Counted from the first letter of the stretch, positions 10,972 through 22,116 are shown. The stretch: DNA of 64,000 nt from Klebsiella sp. BIGb0138 (GCF_004342285.1 NZ_SMCV01000001.1:744001-808000), one strand, 5' to 3'. A program made the numbers and translations. The notes: a model not told the origin generated them from the letters alone.

Positions 10972-12057
10972 TTACCAGCGTGGAATAGATGTCGTCACGT
11001 CACCATTTTGCGCGCGTTGACGCATAAAGTGGTCCATTAACACGATCGCCAGCATGGCTTCGGCGATTGGCACCGCGCGAATCCCCACGCAAGGATCGTG
11101 ACGCCCTTTAGTGATCATCTCAACTTCTTCACCGTGGCGGTTAATGGTATGGCCGGGAACGGTGATACTGGAGGTCGGCTTCAGGGCGATGTTCGCCACG
11201 ATCTGCTGACCGCTGCTGATACCGCCAAGAATGCCGCCCGCGTGGTTGCTCTGGAAACCGGCTTTGCTGATTTCATCGCGGTTTTCGCTGCCGCGCAGTT
11301 TCACCACCTCGAAACCATCGCCAATCTCCACACCTTTCACCGCATTAATGCTCATCAGCGCGTGGGCGATGTCGGCATCCAGGCGGTCAAAGACCGGTTC
11401 ACCTAATCCCGGCGGTACGCCATCGGCGACCACGGTCACTTTGGCGCCAATCGAGTCGCCCTCTTTTTTCAGGCCGCGCATCAGTTCATCGAGCGCCTCG
11501 ATTTTGTCCGGATCCGGGCAGAAGAACGGGTTCTGTTCGACCTGATCCCAGTCTTTCATCGCCAGCGGGATGTCGCCCATCTGGGTCAAACAGCCGCGGA
11601 TCACGATACCGAATTTTTGGGCGAGGAATTTCTTGGCAATGGCGCCTGCCGCAACGCGCATCGCGGTTTCGCGCGCCGAGGAACGACCGCCTCCGCGATA
11701 GTCGCGCAGACCATATTTCTGCTCATAGGTGTAATCGGCGTGTCCTGGACGGAAAACGTCTTTGATCGCGCCGTAGTCCTGCGAACGCTGGTCGGTATTT
11801 TCAATCAGCAGGCCAATGCTGGTCCCGGTTGTTACCCCTTCGAATACGCCGGAGAGAATCTTAACCTGATCCGGTTCACGACGCTGGGTGGTGTAACGCG
11901 AGGTTCCCGGACGGCGGCGATCCAGATCGTGTTGCAGGTCAGCTTCGGTCAGCGGAATGCCCGGCGGCACGCCGTCAACAATGCAGCCCAGCGCCAGACC
12001 GTGCGACTCGCCGAACGTAGTTACGCGAAAGAGTTGTCCAATTGTGTTTCCAGCCAT
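10972..12057 (-). CDS. aroC: Chorismate synthase
   Basis: Converts 5-enolpyruvylshikimate-3-phosphate to chorismate, the branch point of aromatic amino acids, folate, quinones and enterobactin; requires reduced FMN and is cytosolic. The 361 residues carry the three family signatures: [16 protein letters not shown] near the start, [23 protein letters not shown], and the C-terminal [17 protein letters not shown]. It lies 29 bases downstream of prmB and 3 bases upstream of mepA, as in E. coli. Confidence 0.99.
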   Translation of the reverse strand: MAGNTIGQLFRVTTFGESHGLALGCIVDGVPPGIPLTEADLQHDLDRRRPGTSRYTTQRREPDQVKILSGVFEGVTTGTSIGLLIENTDQRSQDYGAIKDVFRPGHADYTYEQKYGLRDYRGGGRSSARETAMRVAAGAIAKKFLAQKFGIVIRGCLTQMGDIPLAMKDWDQVEQNPFFCPDPDKIEALDELMRGLKKEGDSIGAKVTVVADGVPPGLGEPVFDRLDADIAHALMSINAVKGVEIGDGFEVVKLRGSENRDEISKAGFQSNHAGGILGGISSGQQIVANIALKPTSSITVPGHTINRHGEEVEMITKGRHDPCVGIRAVPIAEAMLAIVLMDHFMRQRAQNGDVTTSIPRW

Positions 12058-12086
12058 CAGGGCTCCGTCATGTTTACGTGTTGTTT

Positions 12087-13019
12087 TTAATCTTTATAAA
12101 TGCCGAAATGCGCGCGGGCGGCGATCAGCTGCGGTTTGGTCAGCATAAAGACGCCATCCCCACCGTTATCAAACTCAAGCCAGGTGAACGGCACGTCCGG
12201 ATACTGCTCAATCAGATGTACCATGCTGTTACCGACTTCACAAATCAGAATCCCCTCATCGCTGAGATAATCCGGCGCACAGGCCAGGATCCGGCGGGTC
12301 AGTTTCAGACCGTCGCTGCCGGAGGCCAGACCCAGGACCGGCTCGTGGCGATATTCGCCCGGCAGATCGGACATGTCTTCCTCGTCGACGTACGGCGGAT
12401 TGGTGACGATCAGGTCATACTGTACCTTTGGCAGGTCACGGAACAGATCGGAACGAATCGGCGTCACCTGATGAATCAGACCGTGCGCTTCGACGTTGTG
12501 TTCCGCCACGGCCAGCGCGTCAATGGAGATATCCACCGCGTCTACTTCCGCCTCCGGGAAAGACCAGGCGCAGGCGATGGCGATACAGCCGCTGCCGGTG
12601 CACATATCCAGGATGTGCCGGGGCTGATGATCAATCAGGCCGGCGAAGCGATTATTGATCAGCTCGCCAATCGGCGAACGCGGCACCAGCACGCGTTCAT
12701 CAACGTAGAACTCATGGCCGCAGAACCAGGCTTTATTGGTCAGATAGGCAACCGGAATACGTTCGTTGATGCGGCGAATCACGCGCTCAACAATGCGGTG
12801 TTTTTCACTGGAGGTCAGCCGTGCGGAGTGCATATCTTCCGGAATATCCAGCGGCAGATACAGCGATGGCAGCACCAGTTGTAGCGCCTCATCCCACGGG
12901 TTGTCGGTGCCATGGCCGTACCAGATATTCGCCGCGCTGAAGCGGCTTACCGCCCAGCGCAGCATGTCCTGAATGGTATGCAGCTCATTGACTGCTTCAT
13001 CAACAAAAATTTTATCCAC
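12087..13019 (-). CDS. prmB: Ribosomal protein uL3 glutamine methyltransferase
   Basis: SAM-dependent enzyme that methylates a Gln of ribosomal protein L3 during 50S assembly. It shows the SAM motif [12 protein letters not shown] and the N5-glutamine methyltransferase motif NPPY ([12 protein letters not shown]). I placed the start at GTG 13019 ([13 protein letters not shown]), giving 310 residues, because GGAGG lies six bases upstream and the family begins there. The frame remains open to 13091, but the extra 24 residues are not homologous. It is the first gene of the aroC operon. Confidence 0.94.
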   Translation of the reverse strand: MDKIFVDEAVNELHTIQDMLRWAVSRFSAANIWYGHGTDNPWDEALQLVLPSLYLPLDIPEDMHSARLTSSEKHRIVERVIRRINERIPVAYLTNKAWFCGHEFYVDERVLVPRSPIGELINNRFAGLIDHQPRHILDMCTGSGCIAIACAWSFPEAEVDAVDISIDALAVAEHNVEAHGLIHQVTPIRSDLFRDLPKVQYDLIVTNPPYVDEEDMSDLPGEYRHEPVLGLASGSDGLKLTRRILACAPDYLSDEGILICEVGNSMVHLIEQYPDVPFTWLEFDNGGDGVFMLTKPQLIAARAHFGIYKD

Positions 13020-13185
13020 GCCATCCTCCAGGACACGCTCTACTGTAAATTCGGCGGCTAGTTTGCCACGAAGACGGCGATAAATCAGCATTCTTACGTC
13101 AGGGCAGCGGGGAAAAATACGTTTTGCTTGCCCGAATGCAGTCCGGGTCGGGTAAACTAGCGAAAAGAATTAATGAGAGTGGGCA

Positions 13186-13737
13186 ATGAAAAAGAAAACA
13201 TCGCTAAGCGAGGAAGATCAGGCGCTGTTCCGGCAATTAATGACCGGCACGCGTCAGATTAAGCAAGACACCATCGTTCACCGTCCGCTGCGTAAGAAAA
13301 TCACCGAGGTAGCGCCAAAGCGCTTGCTTCAGGAGCAAGCTGATAATAGCCACTATTTTTCCGATGAGTTTCAGCCGCTGCTGAATATGGAGGGGTCGGT
13401 AAAGTATGTGCGTTCGGACGTCAGCCATTTCGAACTGAAGAAACTGCGTCGTGGCGATTATTCCCCGGAGCTGTTTCTCGATCTGCACGGGTTAACCCAG
13501 CAGCAGGCGAAGCAGGAGCTGGGGGCGCTGATCGCCGCCTGCCGTCGCGAACATGTGTTCTGCGCCTGCGTGATGCACGGGCATGGGAAACACATTCTCA
13601 AGCAGCAAACGCCGCTTTGGCTGGCGCAACACCCGCATATTATGGCATTTCATCAGGCGCCAAAAGAGTACGGCGGAGACGCCGCACTGCTGGTGCTGAT
13701 TGAGATTGAGGAGTGGCAACCGCCGGAGCTTCCGTAA
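13186..13737 (+). CDS. smrB: Ribosome rescue endonuclease SmrB
   Basis: Smr-domain nuclease of 183 residues that cleaves mRNA between collided ribosomes so that tmRNA can act. The Smr domain (about 95-175) shows [17 protein letters not shown], the conserved DLHGL motif, and [19 protein letters not shown], the catalytic HGxG region. The N-terminal helix that docks on the ribosome is rich in Lys and Asp. Start 13186 has GAGAGTGGGCA before it. It is divergent from prmB; the 3' end converges on sixA 19 bases away. Confidence 0.95.
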   Translation: MKKKTSLSEEDQALFRQLMTGTRQIKQDTIVHRPLRKKITEVAPKRLLQEQADNSHYFSDEFQPLLNMEGSVKYVRSDVSHFELKKLRRGDYSPELFLDLHGLTQQQAKQELGALIAACRREHVFCACVMHGHGKHILKQQTPLWLAQHPHIMAFHQAPKEYGGDAALLVLIEIEEWQPPELP

Positions 13738-13756
13738 TACGTCAGCCCCGGAGTCG

Positions 13757-14242
13757 TCAGATCGCTTTTGCCATCTTCAGGTTGCAGGGGCTCATCTGCC
13801 AGTTGAAGGTCCCCTTGCCGTCGGCATCGAGGGTGACACAGGCAATCGCCGAAGTGGTAAACATCGGGGGAGTTTCTCCCGGGCACAGCTCTGAGACAAG
13901 GTACCCCACCAGCGGCAGGTGCGAAACAACCAGCGCCGTCGCAATACCTTCATTTGCCAGCGCCTGCAGATAGGCGCTGACCAGACCAACATCGCCGCAC
14001 GGCGTGAGCTCCGGCATCACGTCGACATCTTTTGGCAGGTTCATGCATTCTCTTACCACATCCAGCGTCTGTTCAGCACGCAGGTAAGGACTCACCAGAA
14101 CCCGTTCAATATCCACTTTTTGACCTTTCAGCCAGGTTGCCATCTGACGGGACTCGTCACAACCGCATACGGTTAATGGACGAACCGAGTCACTGGCTGC
14201 ATCGAGGGCAGCGTCGCCGTGACGCATGATAAAAACTTGCAT
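13757..14242 (-). CDS. sixA: Phosphohistidine phosphatase SixA
   Basis: Histidine-phosphatase superfamily protein of 161 residues. It removes phosphate from the nitrogen-PTS phosphocarrier NPr and, as first reported, from the HPt domain of ArcB. The catalytic RHG motif is at residues 7-9 (MQVFIMRHGDA). A second conserved part is VLVSPYLRAEQTLDVV and the C-terminal catalytic His is in VVSHLPLVGYL. It lies 209 bases downstream of fadJ with an AT-rich gap that likely holds its own promoter. Confidence 0.96.
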   Translation of the reverse strand: MQVFIMRHGDAALDAASDSVRPLTVCGCDESRQMATWLKGQKVDIERVLVSPYLRAEQTLDVVRECMNLPKDVDVMPELTPCGDVGLVSAYLQALANEGIATALVVSHLPLVGYLVSELCPGETPPMFTTSAIACVTLDADGKGTFNWQMSPCNLKMAKAI

Positions 14243-14451
14243 ATTGCACCGCTTTTGTTAACCAGAAGCACCGCAGTCTTACCTGCATAGATAGCACGCA
14301 TTCGACCCGGTGGCCGGGCATTGTGCCTGATCCATCCAACGAATGAAACGCTGTTTTTTACCTCAATGGCGTAAGTATAGTCAATGATTGTTTACAAAAC
14401 AGCCAACCAGCAGCGTCATTCATCGCCGGATTTATCTTCTTTGACCAGAAC

Positions 14452-16596
14452 TTAGGTCATCCGTTCATCGGTGGGCCAAAAGGTTGCCCCCTGCCCGGCC
14501 ATGCGCAATAAATTTTCACATGGGGTAAACCGTGGGCCGTACTGAGCGGCCAGACGTTGCAAAATAGCAACCACTTCACCCGCCCCCAGCTTATCCATAT
14601 AGCGGAACGGGCCGCCAAGAAACGGCGGAAAGCCAATGCCGAACACCGCGCCGATGTCGCCATCGCGGGCGCTGCGAATCACCTGCTCATCAAAGCAACG
14701 CGCCGCTTCGTTAAGCATCATCATCACGCAACGCTCGGCGATCTGCTGAGCGGATAAGCGCGCCTGCGGGGCAGAAACGCCCAGCAGCGCATACACGGTC
14801 GCATCAGGTCGTTTTTTGCTTGTACGCCCTTTTGTCTCATAAAGATAGAAACCGCGGCTATTTTTTCTGCCTTTGCGATCGTCATTCAAGATCGCATTAA
14901 TGATATTTGCCGGTGGGCTAAAACGTTCTCCCCACGCCGCCTCCAGCACCGGGATAATTTTGGTTCCGGTATCAATACCGACCTCATCCAGCAATTGGAT
15001 AGGCCCCACCGGAAAACCAAATTTCACCAATGAGTTATCGATGTGTTCAATCGGCTCGCCTTCCACCAGTAAGCGCATCGCCTCATTGATGTAGGGCGCG
15101 AGAATACGGTTCACGTAAAAGCCCGCTTTGTCGGCTACCACGATTGGCGTTTTGCCCTGCATTTTGGCCAGCTTTACCACCGTCGCGATCGTTTGCGGGG
15201 CGGTGTGCAGGTGCGGAATTACCTCTACCAGCGGCATTTTCTCCACCGGACTGAAGAAATGCAGGCCAATGACCCGTTCGGGCCTGTCGGCCTGCGCCGC
15301 GATCTCGCCGATCGGCAACGATGAGGTATTGGAGGCAAAGATCGTCTGCGGGCTACAGTGCTGTTCAATTTCGGCGACCATCCGCTGTTTGAGCGCTAAA
15401 TCCTCAAATACAGCCTCGATCACCACATCACGATGGGCAAAACCTTGATAATCGGTGCCGCCGGAAATCAGCGCCAGCTGGCGGTCCCGCTCGCTGGCGC
15501 GCAGATGGCGACGACGAACCTGCTTGTCCAGCAGCTCCCAGCTGTATTTCAGCGCGTGGTTGATGCCACGCGCCTGAATATCTTTGATACGCACCGGCAG
15601 CCCGCCTTTACAGGCGGTCACGTAAGCGATTCCGCCGCCCATCAGGCCGCCCCCCAGGATACCTACGCTGTGCAGCGGCCCGGATTGCGCATCGGCGCCG
15701 CGATCTTTTTTCAGATCGGTACTGGCGAAGAAGATGGCGCGTAGCGCCTGAGACTGCGGCGTCATCGCCAGTTCGCCAAAGGCGCGCGCCTCCTCGGCGT
15801 AGCCGCTGCTGCAGCCGTGCGCCAGCCCGTTTTCAATGACCTGCAGGATCCGTTCGGCGGCGGGATAGTTGCCGTGGGTTTTCTGCCGCGTCTTTTTCCC
15901 CACCAGCCTGAACAACAGACTGCGGCCCAGCGGCCCGGCCAGCACCCGCTCGCGTACGGGCATATTGCGGCTCGTCGGACGCCCCTTCAGCGCCATCTCC
16001 ACCGCCGTCTGCAGCAGAATGGAACGGGGGACCACATCATCCACCAGCCCCGCTTTTAATGCCTGGCGCGCACGAAGCTGCTTGCCGGTCAGAATCATGT
16101 CCAGCGCGCTGCTGACGCCAATCAGCCGCGGGAGCCGCTGGGTTCCGCCGGAGCCCGGCAGCAGGCCCAGCTGTACCTCCGGCAGACCCAGCCGCGTTTT
16201 ATCATCATCGCTGCATACCCGTCCATGACAGGCCAGCGCCAGTTCCAGGCCGCCGCCCAGACAAGCGCCGTGGATGGCGGCAATCACCGGGATCGTTAGC
16301 CCATGGATCTCCGCCATAATCTGTTGCCCCTGACGGGCCAGGGCTTCAGCTTCCTGGGCGCTGGTACAGCGGGCAATCATGTTGATATCCGCGCCGGCGA
16401 TAAAATTATCCGGCTTAGCGGATATCAGCACCACGCCGCGTAAGGATTTATTGTCACGAATCTGGCGCACGATCGCCCGTATCTGGCTGCCAAATTCGGC
16501 TTTCAGGGTATTCATTTTTTCGCCTGGCGTATCAAGGGTGATGACCGCGACGTTGTCCGGGCGAATATCAAGGGTAAATGCCGATGCCGTTGCCAT
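14452..16596 (-). CDS. fadJ: Fatty acid oxidation complex alpha subunit FadJ
   Basis: Bifunctional enoyl-CoA hydratase and 3-hydroxyacyl-CoA dehydrogenase of the anaerobic beta-oxidation complex; 714 residues. The N-terminal crotonase domain (about 1-190) shows FIAGADINM and [16 protein letters not shown]. The NAD-binding domain begins with [16 protein letters not shown] (about 310), followed by the dehydrogenase motif [17 protein letters not shown]. Its ATG overlaps the fadI stop as TAATG with a GAGG before it, so the two subunits are coupled and made together. Expression should follow the FadR site upstream of fadI. Confidence 0.98.
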   Translation of the reverse strand: MATASAFTLDIRPDNVAVITLDTPGEKMNTLKAEFGSQIRAIVRQIRDNKSLRGVVLISAKPDNFIAGADINMIARCTSAQEAEALARQGQQIMAEIHGLTIPVIAAIHGACLGGGLELALACHGRVCSDDDKTRLGLPEVQLGLLPGSGGTQRLPRLIGVSSALDMILTGKQLRARQALKAGLVDDVVPRSILLQTAVEMALKGRPTSRNMPVRERVLAGPLGRSLLFRLVGKKTRQKTHGNYPAAERILQVIENGLAHGCSSGYAEEARAFGELAMTPQSQALRAIFFASTDLKKDRGADAQSGPLHSVGILGGGLMGGGIAYVTACKGGLPVRIKDIQARGINHALKYSWELLDKQVRRRHLRASERDRQLALISGGTDYQGFAHRDVVIEAVFEDLALKQRMVAEIEQHCSPQTIFASNTSSLPIGEIAAQADRPERVIGLHFFSPVEKMPLVEVIPHLHTAPQTIATVVKLAKMQGKTPIVVADKAGFYVNRILAPYINEAMRLLVEGEPIEHIDNSLVKFGFPVGPIQLLDEVGIDTGTKIIPVLEAAWGERFSPPANIINAILNDDRKGRKNSRGFYLYETKGRTSKKRPDATVYALLGVSAPQARLSAQQIAERCVMMMLNEAARCFDEQVIRSARDGDIGAVFGIGFPPFLGGPFRYMDKLGAGEVVAILQRLAAQYGPRFTPCENLLRMAGQGATFWPTDERMT

Positions 16597-17906
16597 TATT
16601 CGACCTCCAGAATCATCGCCGCGCCTAACCCACCCGCCGCGCAGGCGGTGACCAGACCAAACCCGCCGCCTCTGCGCCGCAGTTCATGTAGCGTTTGGGT
16701 GATCATCCTCGCGCCGGTGGCGGCAAACGGGTGACCATAGGCAATTGACCCGCCGAGGACGTTGAATTTACTGTCATCCACTTCTCCGGTCGCCTGCGCG
16801 CGGCCAAGCACTTCGCGCGCAAAGCGGTCGCTGGCCAGACACTGCAGATTGGCCAGCGTTTGCGCGGCAAACGCCTCATGCATGTCGATAAGGGTTAAGT
16901 CCGCCAGCGTTAGCCCCGCCCTTTCCAGCGCCATCGGCGTCGACCACGCGGGGCCCAGCAGCATGTCCTGGCGAACATCAATGGCGGTAAACGCATAGCT
17001 GCGCAGATAGCCTAGCGGGGTTAACCCCAGCTCTTTCGCGCGGGACTCAGTCATCATGATGACCGCCGCCGCGCCGTCGGTTAACGGCGTACTGTTGGCC
17101 GCGGTGACCGTCCCGTGCTTACGGTCGAAGGCCGGGCGTAACTTTTGGTAATCTGCGAGCGTTGAATTCTTACGAATATTGTTGTCGCTTTCCAGCGGCT
17201 CACGAAACGGCGGGGCGTAGGCGGTCATCACCTCTGCCGCCAGCTTGCCCTCTTCCCAGGCTTTGGCCGCCAGCTGGTGCGAACGGAGCGCCAGCGCATC
17301 CTGCTGCTCGCGGGTGATCCCCCAGCTTTTCGCCATCTGTTCTGCGGTATCGCCCATGCGCAACCCGGTGGAATACTCCGCTACCGCAGGCGGTACGGGT
17401 AAAAGATCGCGAAAACGCAGGCGAGAAAACAGCTTCAGCCGCTGGCCGAGGGTTCGCGCCTTATTGGCATCCACCAGGGTGCGGGCCAGCTTTTTACTCA
17501 CGCCGATAGGCAGTACGGAGGAAGAGTCAGCTCCGCCGGCAATACCCGCGCGGATGGTCCCGGCCATCAGGCTTTCGGCAACGTTAGCCACCGCCTGGAA
17601 ACTGGTGGCGCAGGCGCGGCTGACGCTGTAGGCATCGGTATGGACGCTCATCCCGGTGCCCAGGACGATTTCGCGAGCGATATTCGGCGCTTCCGGCATC
17701 TGCACCACCTGGCCAAAGACCAGCTGTTCAATCATTTCCGGGGGGATATCGCTACGAGCCAGCATTTCGCTGATGACCATTTTTCCCAGATCGATGGCGG
17801 GAACGCCGTGAAATACCGTTGCCTGACGGGCAAACGGGGTACGTAAACCGCTGACAATGGCAATGCGATCGCCCTGACGGGTGACAAGCGGTAATGCCTG
17901 ACTCAT
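16596..17906 (-). CDS. fadI: 3-ketoacyl-CoA thiolase FadI
   Basis: Beta subunit of the FadIJ complex; cleaves 3-ketoacyl-CoA with CoA to acetyl-CoA and a shortened acyl-CoA. The 436 residues show the nucleophilic Cys in [16 protein letters not shown], the [20 protein letters not shown] motif with catalytic His, and the C-terminal [11 protein letters not shown] with the second Cys. First gene of fadIJ, with a FadR operator 28-44 bases upstream of its start. Confidence 0.98.
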   Translation of the reverse strand: MSQALPLVTRQGDRIAIVSGLRTPFARQATVFHGVPAIDLGKMVISEMLARSDIPPEMIEQLVFGQVVQMPEAPNIAREIVLGTGMSVHTDAYSVSRACATSFQAVANVAESLMAGTIRAGIAGGADSSSVLPIGVSKKLARTLVDANKARTLGQRLKLFSRLRFRDLLPVPPAVAEYSTGLRMGDTAEQMAKSWGITREQQDALALRSHQLAAKAWEEGKLAAEVMTAYAPPFREPLESDNNIRKNSTLADYQKLRPAFDRKHGTVTAANSTPLTDGAAAVIMMTESRAKELGLTPLGYLRSYAFTAIDVRQDMLLGPAWSTPMALERAGLTLADLTLIDMHEAFAAQTLANLQCLASDRFAREVLGRAQATGEVDDSKFNVLGGSIAYGHPFAATGARMITQTLHELRRRGGGFGLVTACAAGGLGAAMILEVE

Positions 17907-17933
17907 AACTTTCCCCTGTTAACCGATAAACCC

Positions 17934-17950
17934 AAGTGGTCTGACCTGAT
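17934..17950. promoter_or_regulatory. FadR operator upstream of fadIJ
   Basis: AAGTGGTCTGACCTGAT matches the FadR consensus (CTGGTC-N-GACCAG type) with a central TGGTCTGACC core. The site sits just upstream of fadI. FadR would repress fadIJ until long-chain acyl-CoA releases it. Confidence 0.85.
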
Positions 17951-18031
17951 AACAGTTTTAACTAATTTATTACATTAAGCCAATCGGCGAAGGAAAAAAG
18001 TGGGAGCCAAAACACATTGAAAAGAGAAGAT

Positions 18032-18055
18032 AACGCCCCTGCGGGGAGGGGCGTC
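18032..18055 (-). terminator. yfcZ terminator
   Basis: Stem ACGCCCCT / AGGGGCGT with a five-base loop, followed on the minus strand by a T-rich stretch. It separates yfcZ from the fadI promoter, so the two are independent units. Confidence 0.8.
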
Positions 18056-18064
18056 GGGGAGGAA

Positions 18065-18349
18065 TTAGCGTAAGCCGAGCTGGAAAATCAGCGTTTCTGC
18101 TTCGCAGCAGAAGACAAAGTCGATATCCATCTGTACGCCGCCCTCAACGTCGGTAAAGGTCGGGGTAATTTTACACGGTTCAGATTCCACGCCACGGGCT
18201 CTTTCCGACAACGCGGCAAGGGTTTGTTCCGCTTCGGCGCGGTTGGCGAAAACGCGGCTGTAAGAGGCGGTGCAATCGGTGTTGTCCATAATGGTGCCAA
18301 CGTCCATACAGCAGCAAACCGGGGTTTCATCTGCACTAACTTTACTCAT
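18065..18349 (-). CDS. yfcZ: YfcZ/YiiS family protein
   Basis: Small cytosolic protein of 94 residues with unknown function. It is notable for a Cys-rich N-terminus (ETPVCCCMDVGTIMDNTDC) and a second Cys pair (VFCCEAE), which could bind metal or be redox-active; that is inference. I chose ATG 18349 (MSKVSADET) because a GAGG lies eight bases upstream and the family length is about 94. An upstream in-frame ATG at 18373 adds eight residues. It stands between fadI and fadL, as in E. coli. Confidence 0.87.
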   Translation of the reverse strand: MSKVSADETPVCCCMDVGTIMDNTDCTASYSRVFANRAEAEQTLAALSERARGVESEPCKITPTFTDVEGGVQMDIDFVFCCEAETLIFQLGLR

Positions 18350-18593
18350 CGTAGATTTCCTCTGTATATGCACGCAAGGTGCCAGACAAATAATGGGGTT
18401 ATTTTACGCCCGACGCCTGCCCGCCTCCAGTTGTTAATCGCCACACGCCGTCTAAGTGACCGAAATCACACTTAAAAATGATCCAAAACAAAAAACGCCC
18501 GGTTTTGTCCCCCCTGACGATCGCAATTTTGCCAGCTGGATCGCTTTTTTCGTATCACAAATGAAAAATCTCATAAACAAACTTGCAACATCT

Positions 18594-18610
18594 CATCTGG
18601 TCAGACCTAT
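18594..18610. promoter_or_regulatory. FadR operator OI of fadL
   Basis: CATCTGGTCAGACCTAT fits the FadR consensus and corresponds in place and sequence to the first of the two FadR sites known upstream of E. coli fadL. Confidence 0.85.
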
Positions 18611-18617
18611 ACTCAGC

Positions 18618-18634
18618 GCACTGGTCTGATTTCT
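18618..18634. promoter_or_regulatory. FadR operator OII of fadL
   Basis: GCACTGGTCTGATTTCT is a second FadR-like site 24 bases from the first, with a good left half and a degenerate right half. It matches the weaker second site of E. coli fadL. Confidence 0.75.
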
Positions 18635-18714
18635 ATGTCGTAAAGCAGACCCTACACTTCGCGCTTCTGTTACGGCATGTAACATAGTTTAAATAAAAAT
18701 AACTCAATGAGGTT

Positions 18715-20043
18715 ATGGGCATGAGCCAGAAAACCCGCTTTACCCAATCTGCCCTCGCAGTGGCTGTAGCACTTGTTTCCACCCAGGCCTGGTCAGCAGG
18801 CTTTCAGTTAAATGAATTCTCTTCATCAGGTCTGGGCCGCGCCTATTCCGGTGAAGGCGCAATTGCTGACGATGCGGGCAACGCCAGCCGTAACCCGGCA
18901 TTGATTATGATGTTCGATCGCCCGACGATGTCTATGGGCGCCGTGTTTGTCGATCCTGACGTCAATATTTCCGGCCGCTCGCCAACGGGCAAAAGCCTGA
19001 ACTCCGATAATATTGCGCCGACCGCGTGGGTCCCTAACTTCCACTTTGTGTCGCCGATTAACGATCGGTTTGGTTGGGGGGCGTCCATTACCTCTAACTA
19101 CGGGCTGGCCACCGAGTATAACGACGATTATGCCGCTGGCAGCATGGGCGGAAAAACCGATTTAACCACCGCGAACTTCAACCTGAGCGGTGCCTATCGT
19201 CTGAACAACCACTGGAGCTTTGGCTTAGGGTTCGATGCGGTCTATGCGAAAGCGAAGATCGAACGCTACGCGGGTGACCTGGGGCAAATCGTTGCCGGTT
19301 CTGGCGCCCTGCCGCCGCAGCTGGCGGGTCCGGTATCGCAAATCCCGGCGGATACGCAGATTGCACACCTGAACGGTAACGCCTGGGGCTTCGGCTGGAA
19401 CGCCGGTATTCTGTATGAAGTCGACCAGAACAACCGCTATGGCTTCACCTATCGTTCAGAAGTGAAAATCGACTTTGATGGCAACTACAAGAGCAGCCTG
19501 CCGTCAGCCTATAACCAAATCCTCGGTAATTTCGGCCTGCCGGCGGGGACCAACGGCCAGACTACCAACGGCTCTCTGACGCTGAACCTGCCAGAAATGT
19601 GGGAGTTTTCAGGTTACAACCGCGTCGCGCCACAATGGGCCGTGCACTATAGCCTTGCTTATACCAGCTGGAGCCAGTTCCAGGAGCTGAAAGCGACCGG
19701 CAGCAACGGCCAAACCCTGTTCTATAAAGACGAGAGCTTTAAGGACGCCTACCGCATCGCGCTGGGTACCACCTATTACTATGACGATAACTGGACCTTC
19801 CGTACCGGTATCGCCTTCGATGATAGCCCGGTACCTGCAGGCACCCGATCCATTTCCATCCCGGATCAGGACCGCCTGTGGCTGAGCGCGGGTACCACCT
19901 ACGCCTTCAATAAAGATGCATCCGTAGACGTTGGCGTATCCTACATGCATGGCCAGCACGTAGAAATCAAAGAAGGTCCTTACACCTTCCGTTCCGAAGG
20001 CAAAGCCTGGCTGTACGGCGCGAACTTCAACTACCGCTTCTGA
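18715..20043 (+). CDS. fadL: Long-chain fatty acid outer-membrane transporter
   Basis: Fourteen-stranded outer-membrane barrel that imports long-chain fatty acids and serves as a phage T2 receptor in E. coli. The 442 residues begin with a signal peptide ending in QAWSA before [35 protein letters not shown], the family's N-terminal hatch region. The C-terminus ends in Phe after aromatic alternation (ANFNYRF), as in barrel proteins. Start may be ATG 18715 or ATG 18721 (MSQKTRF); I kept the first, as in homologues. Two FadR sites lie 80-120 bases upstream. Confidence 0.97.
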   Translation: MGMSQKTRFTQSALAVAVALVSTQAWSAGFQLNEFSSSGLGRAYSGEGAIADDAGNASRNPALIMMFDRPTMSMGAVFVDPDVNISGRSPTGKSLNSDNIAPTAWVPNFHFVSPINDRFGWGASITSNYGLATEYNDDYAAGSMGGKTDLTTANFNLSGAYRLNNHWSFGLGFDAVYAKAKIERYAGDLGQIVAGSGALPPQLAGPVSQIPADTQIAHLNGNAWGFGWNAGILYEVDQNNRYGFTYRSEVKIDFDGNYKSSLPSAYNQILGNFGLPAGTNGQTTNGSLTLNLPEMWEFSGYNRVAPQWAVHYSLAYTSWSQFQELKATGSNGQTLFYKDESFKDAYRIALGTTYYYDDNWTFRTGIAFDDSPVPAGTRSISIPDQDRLWLSAGTTYAFNKDASVDVGVSYMHGQHVEIKEGPYTFRSEGKAWLYGANFNYRF

Positions 20044-20057
20044 TAAGCTACCGGCAC

Positions 20058-20090
20058 AAAAAAGGGTGAACATCACGTTCACCCTTTTTA
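20058..20090. terminator. Bidirectional terminator between fadL and mlaA
   Basis: A 12-base stem (AAAAGGGTGAAC / GTTCACCCTTTT) with a five-base loop, flanked by A-run and T-run, works for both convergent genes. Confidence 0.9.
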
Positions 20091-20104
20091 TTTATATCAA
20101 CCGA

Positions 20105-20866
20105 TTACTGCGAGTCGATATCTTGCAGATCGCCCTGAATCGCCTGAGCGTTCGGGTTATCTGCCGGCGTAAGCTTACCGCCATTGGCGATAAAGTCATG
20201 GCGCTGGAAGTAGGCTTCACGCACCAGGATATACGGATCTGAGGACTGGCGCAGCAGGCCATCGGAATCCAGCAGCTGGGCGCGGGTCTCCACCCCTTCA
20301 ACCGCCCATTTACCGATCGACATCGGCCAGGTCAGCCAGGAGAGCACCGGATACAGCCCATCGGCCATATCACCGCCTTCATCACGCAGCGTAAAGCTAC
20401 CGTAGAACGGCAGCTGCACATACGGGCCATAGCCAACGCCATAGTGGCCCAGAGTGCTACCAAAGCGATGCGGTTCGACGCGCTGCAGCTGCGGATTCGC
20501 CATCCCGGCGACGTCAATCAGGCCGCCCATCCCGAGGATGGTATTGAGGAAGAAGCGGGTAAAGTGGATCATACCTTTATAGGGATCGCCCTGCAGGAAG
20601 TAGTTTGCCATCACCGCCGGTTCTTCAAGGTTGCTGGTAAAGTTACTCAGCCCGTTACGCGCCGGCTGCGGGACATAGTCACGCCATGCCACGGCTACCG
20701 GACGCAGAACGTACGGATCCACCACGTTAAAGTTGAAGTTGAACATCGTACGGTTAAACCCTTCAAGCGGGTCTGAACGCCCCTGCGGCGAATCGTCAGG
20801 GCTGGAACTGGCACATCCCACCAGCAGTGTGGCGCCGAGCGCAAGCGCCGACAGGCGATAATTCAT
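20105..20866 (-). CDS. mlaA: Phospholipid-binding lipoprotein MlaA
   Basis: Outer-membrane lipoprotein of 253 residues that, with OmpC/OmpF, removes misplaced phospholipids from the outer leaflet and hands them to MlaC. The lipobox LLVGC puts the acylated Cys at residue 18. The MlaA domain is seen in DPLEGFNRTMFNFN, RFFLNTILGMGGLIDVAG and LGHYGVGYGPYVQLPFYG. The C-terminus is polar. It is also known as vacJ. Convergent with fadL through a shared terminator. Confidence 0.97.
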   Translation of the reverse strand: MNYRLSALALGATLLVGCASSSPDDSPQGRSDPLEGFNRTMFNFNFNVVDPYVLRPVAVAWRDYVPQPARNGLSNFTSNLEEPAVMANYFLQGDPYKGMIHFTRFFLNTILGMGGLIDVAGMANPQLQRVEPHRFGSTLGHYGVGYGPYVQLPFYGSFTLRDEGGDMADGLYPVLSWLTWPMSIGKWAVEGVETRAQLLDSDGLLRQSSDPYILVREAYFQRHDFIANGGKLTPADNPNAQAIQGDLQDIDSQ

Positions 20867-21136
20867 AGGTGTGTCTCCCTGTTAATTTTGGCTATCGCTG
20901 TGGGTCATCCGGGGACTACAGCCTCCATGAAGATATCGCCCGAAGCAGGTGCACTCTGGTGCCTGCTTTCAGCATAGCCCTCTTTGGTATAAGTATTGCG
21001 TCCTGATTCTATACATATTTTGCAATATCCGTATTGCTAATCTTGCCATTGTGAAAAATTTAGCAGGTTATCCCGGGCCAGACGGGGGAAATCTCTCTAC
21101 GCTTATGAGAAGGAAAAATTGCACAGGGGAAACGGC

Positions 21137-22042
21137 ATGACCTCAGATCCAAAACCTCACGACCGCCCGCATCACGATGAGATGGAAGTCGAAAGCGAAG
21201 AAAAGCAGGACGGCGAACAGATCGAAGTCAACGAGGAGCGTCTGCCCTCACGTGCGATGGCGACCCATGAAGAGATCCGCCAGGAGGGAGAGAAGGAGCT
21301 GGAACGCGATGCCCTCGCCCTGCTGTGGTCTGCGGTGGCTGCTGGCCTGTCGATGGGGGCTTCGCTGGTGGCCAAAGGGATTTTTCATGTCCATCTGAGC
21401 GAACTTCCCGGCGGTTTTTTGCTGGAAAATCTGGGGTATACCTTCGGGTTTGTTATCGTCATCATGGCCCGCCAGCAGCTGTTTACCGAGAATACCGTGA
21501 CGGCGGTGTTGCCGATCATGCATAAGCCGACGCCCGGCAATATTGGCCTCTTATTACGGCTGTGGGGCCTTGTTCTGTCGGGTAACCTGATCGGCACCGC
21601 CATTGCGGCGTGGGCCTTTACTATTATGCCCATTTTTGACGACGCCACCCGCGGCGCTTTTCAGGAGATCAGTTTAAAGGTGATGGCGAATACGCCGACC
21701 GAAATGTTCGCTAACGCGATTATCTCCGGCTGGCTGGTGGCGACCATGGTCTGGATGTTTCCCGCCGCGGGCGCGGCAAAAATCGTGGTGATCATAATGA
21801 TGACCTGGCTGATCGCCCTTGCCGATACCACCCACATTGTGGTCGGCAGCGTCGAGATTTTTTACCTGGTGTTCAACGGTGCGCTACCGTGGCAGGATTT
21901 CATCTGGCCCTTTGCGCTGCCCACCCTGGCCGGCAACATCTGCGGCGGAACCTTTATTTTTGCGCTGCTCAGCCACGCGCAGATTCGTAATGACATGAGC
22001 ACCGAGAAAAAAGCGCAGCGCAAGGCTAAAAAACACCCTTAA
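21137..22042 (+). CDS. yfdC: FNT-family inner-membrane protein YfdC
   Basis: Formate/nitrite-transporter family protein of 301 residues; an acidic, charged N-terminal tail (about 60 residues, EVESEEKQDGEQIEVNEE) precedes six hydrophobic segments. Family traits include GLSMGASLVAKGIF and NLGYTFGFVIVIMARQQLFTENT. The transported ion is unknown. I chose ATG 21137 (MTSDPKP) because AGGGGA precedes it at good spacing; an ATG six codons upstream lacks one. It lies just upstream of tRNA gene argW, as in E. coli. Confidence 0.92.
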   Translation: MTSDPKPHDRPHHDEMEVESEEKQDGEQIEVNEERLPSRAMATHEEIRQEGEKELERDALALLWSAVAAGLSMGASLVAKGIFHVHLSELPGGFLLENLGYTFGFVIVIMARQQLFTENTVTAVLPIMHKPTPGNIGLLLRLWGLVLSGNLIGTAIAAWAFTIMPIFDDATRGAFQEISLKVMANTPTEMFANAIISGWLVATMVWMFPAAGAAKIVVIIMMTWLIALADTTHIVVGSVEIFYLVFNGALPWQDFIWPFALPTLAGNICGGTFIFALLSHAQIRNDMSTEKKAQRKAKKHP

Positions 22043-22076
22043 GTGGCGACAGTTTAAGCAGTCAAGCTATAGATGC

Positions 22077-22105
22077 TTAACCTGCAAGGAAAAAAACGCT
22101 ATACT
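22077..22105 (+). promoter_or_regulatory. argW promoter
   Basis: A -35-like TTAACC and -10 TATACT with a 17-base spacer, followed by a GC-rich discriminator (CCCGCCGC) typical of stringently controlled stable-RNA promoters, end 12 bases before the tRNA. Confidence 0.75.
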
Positions 22106-22116
22106 CCCGCCGCTTC

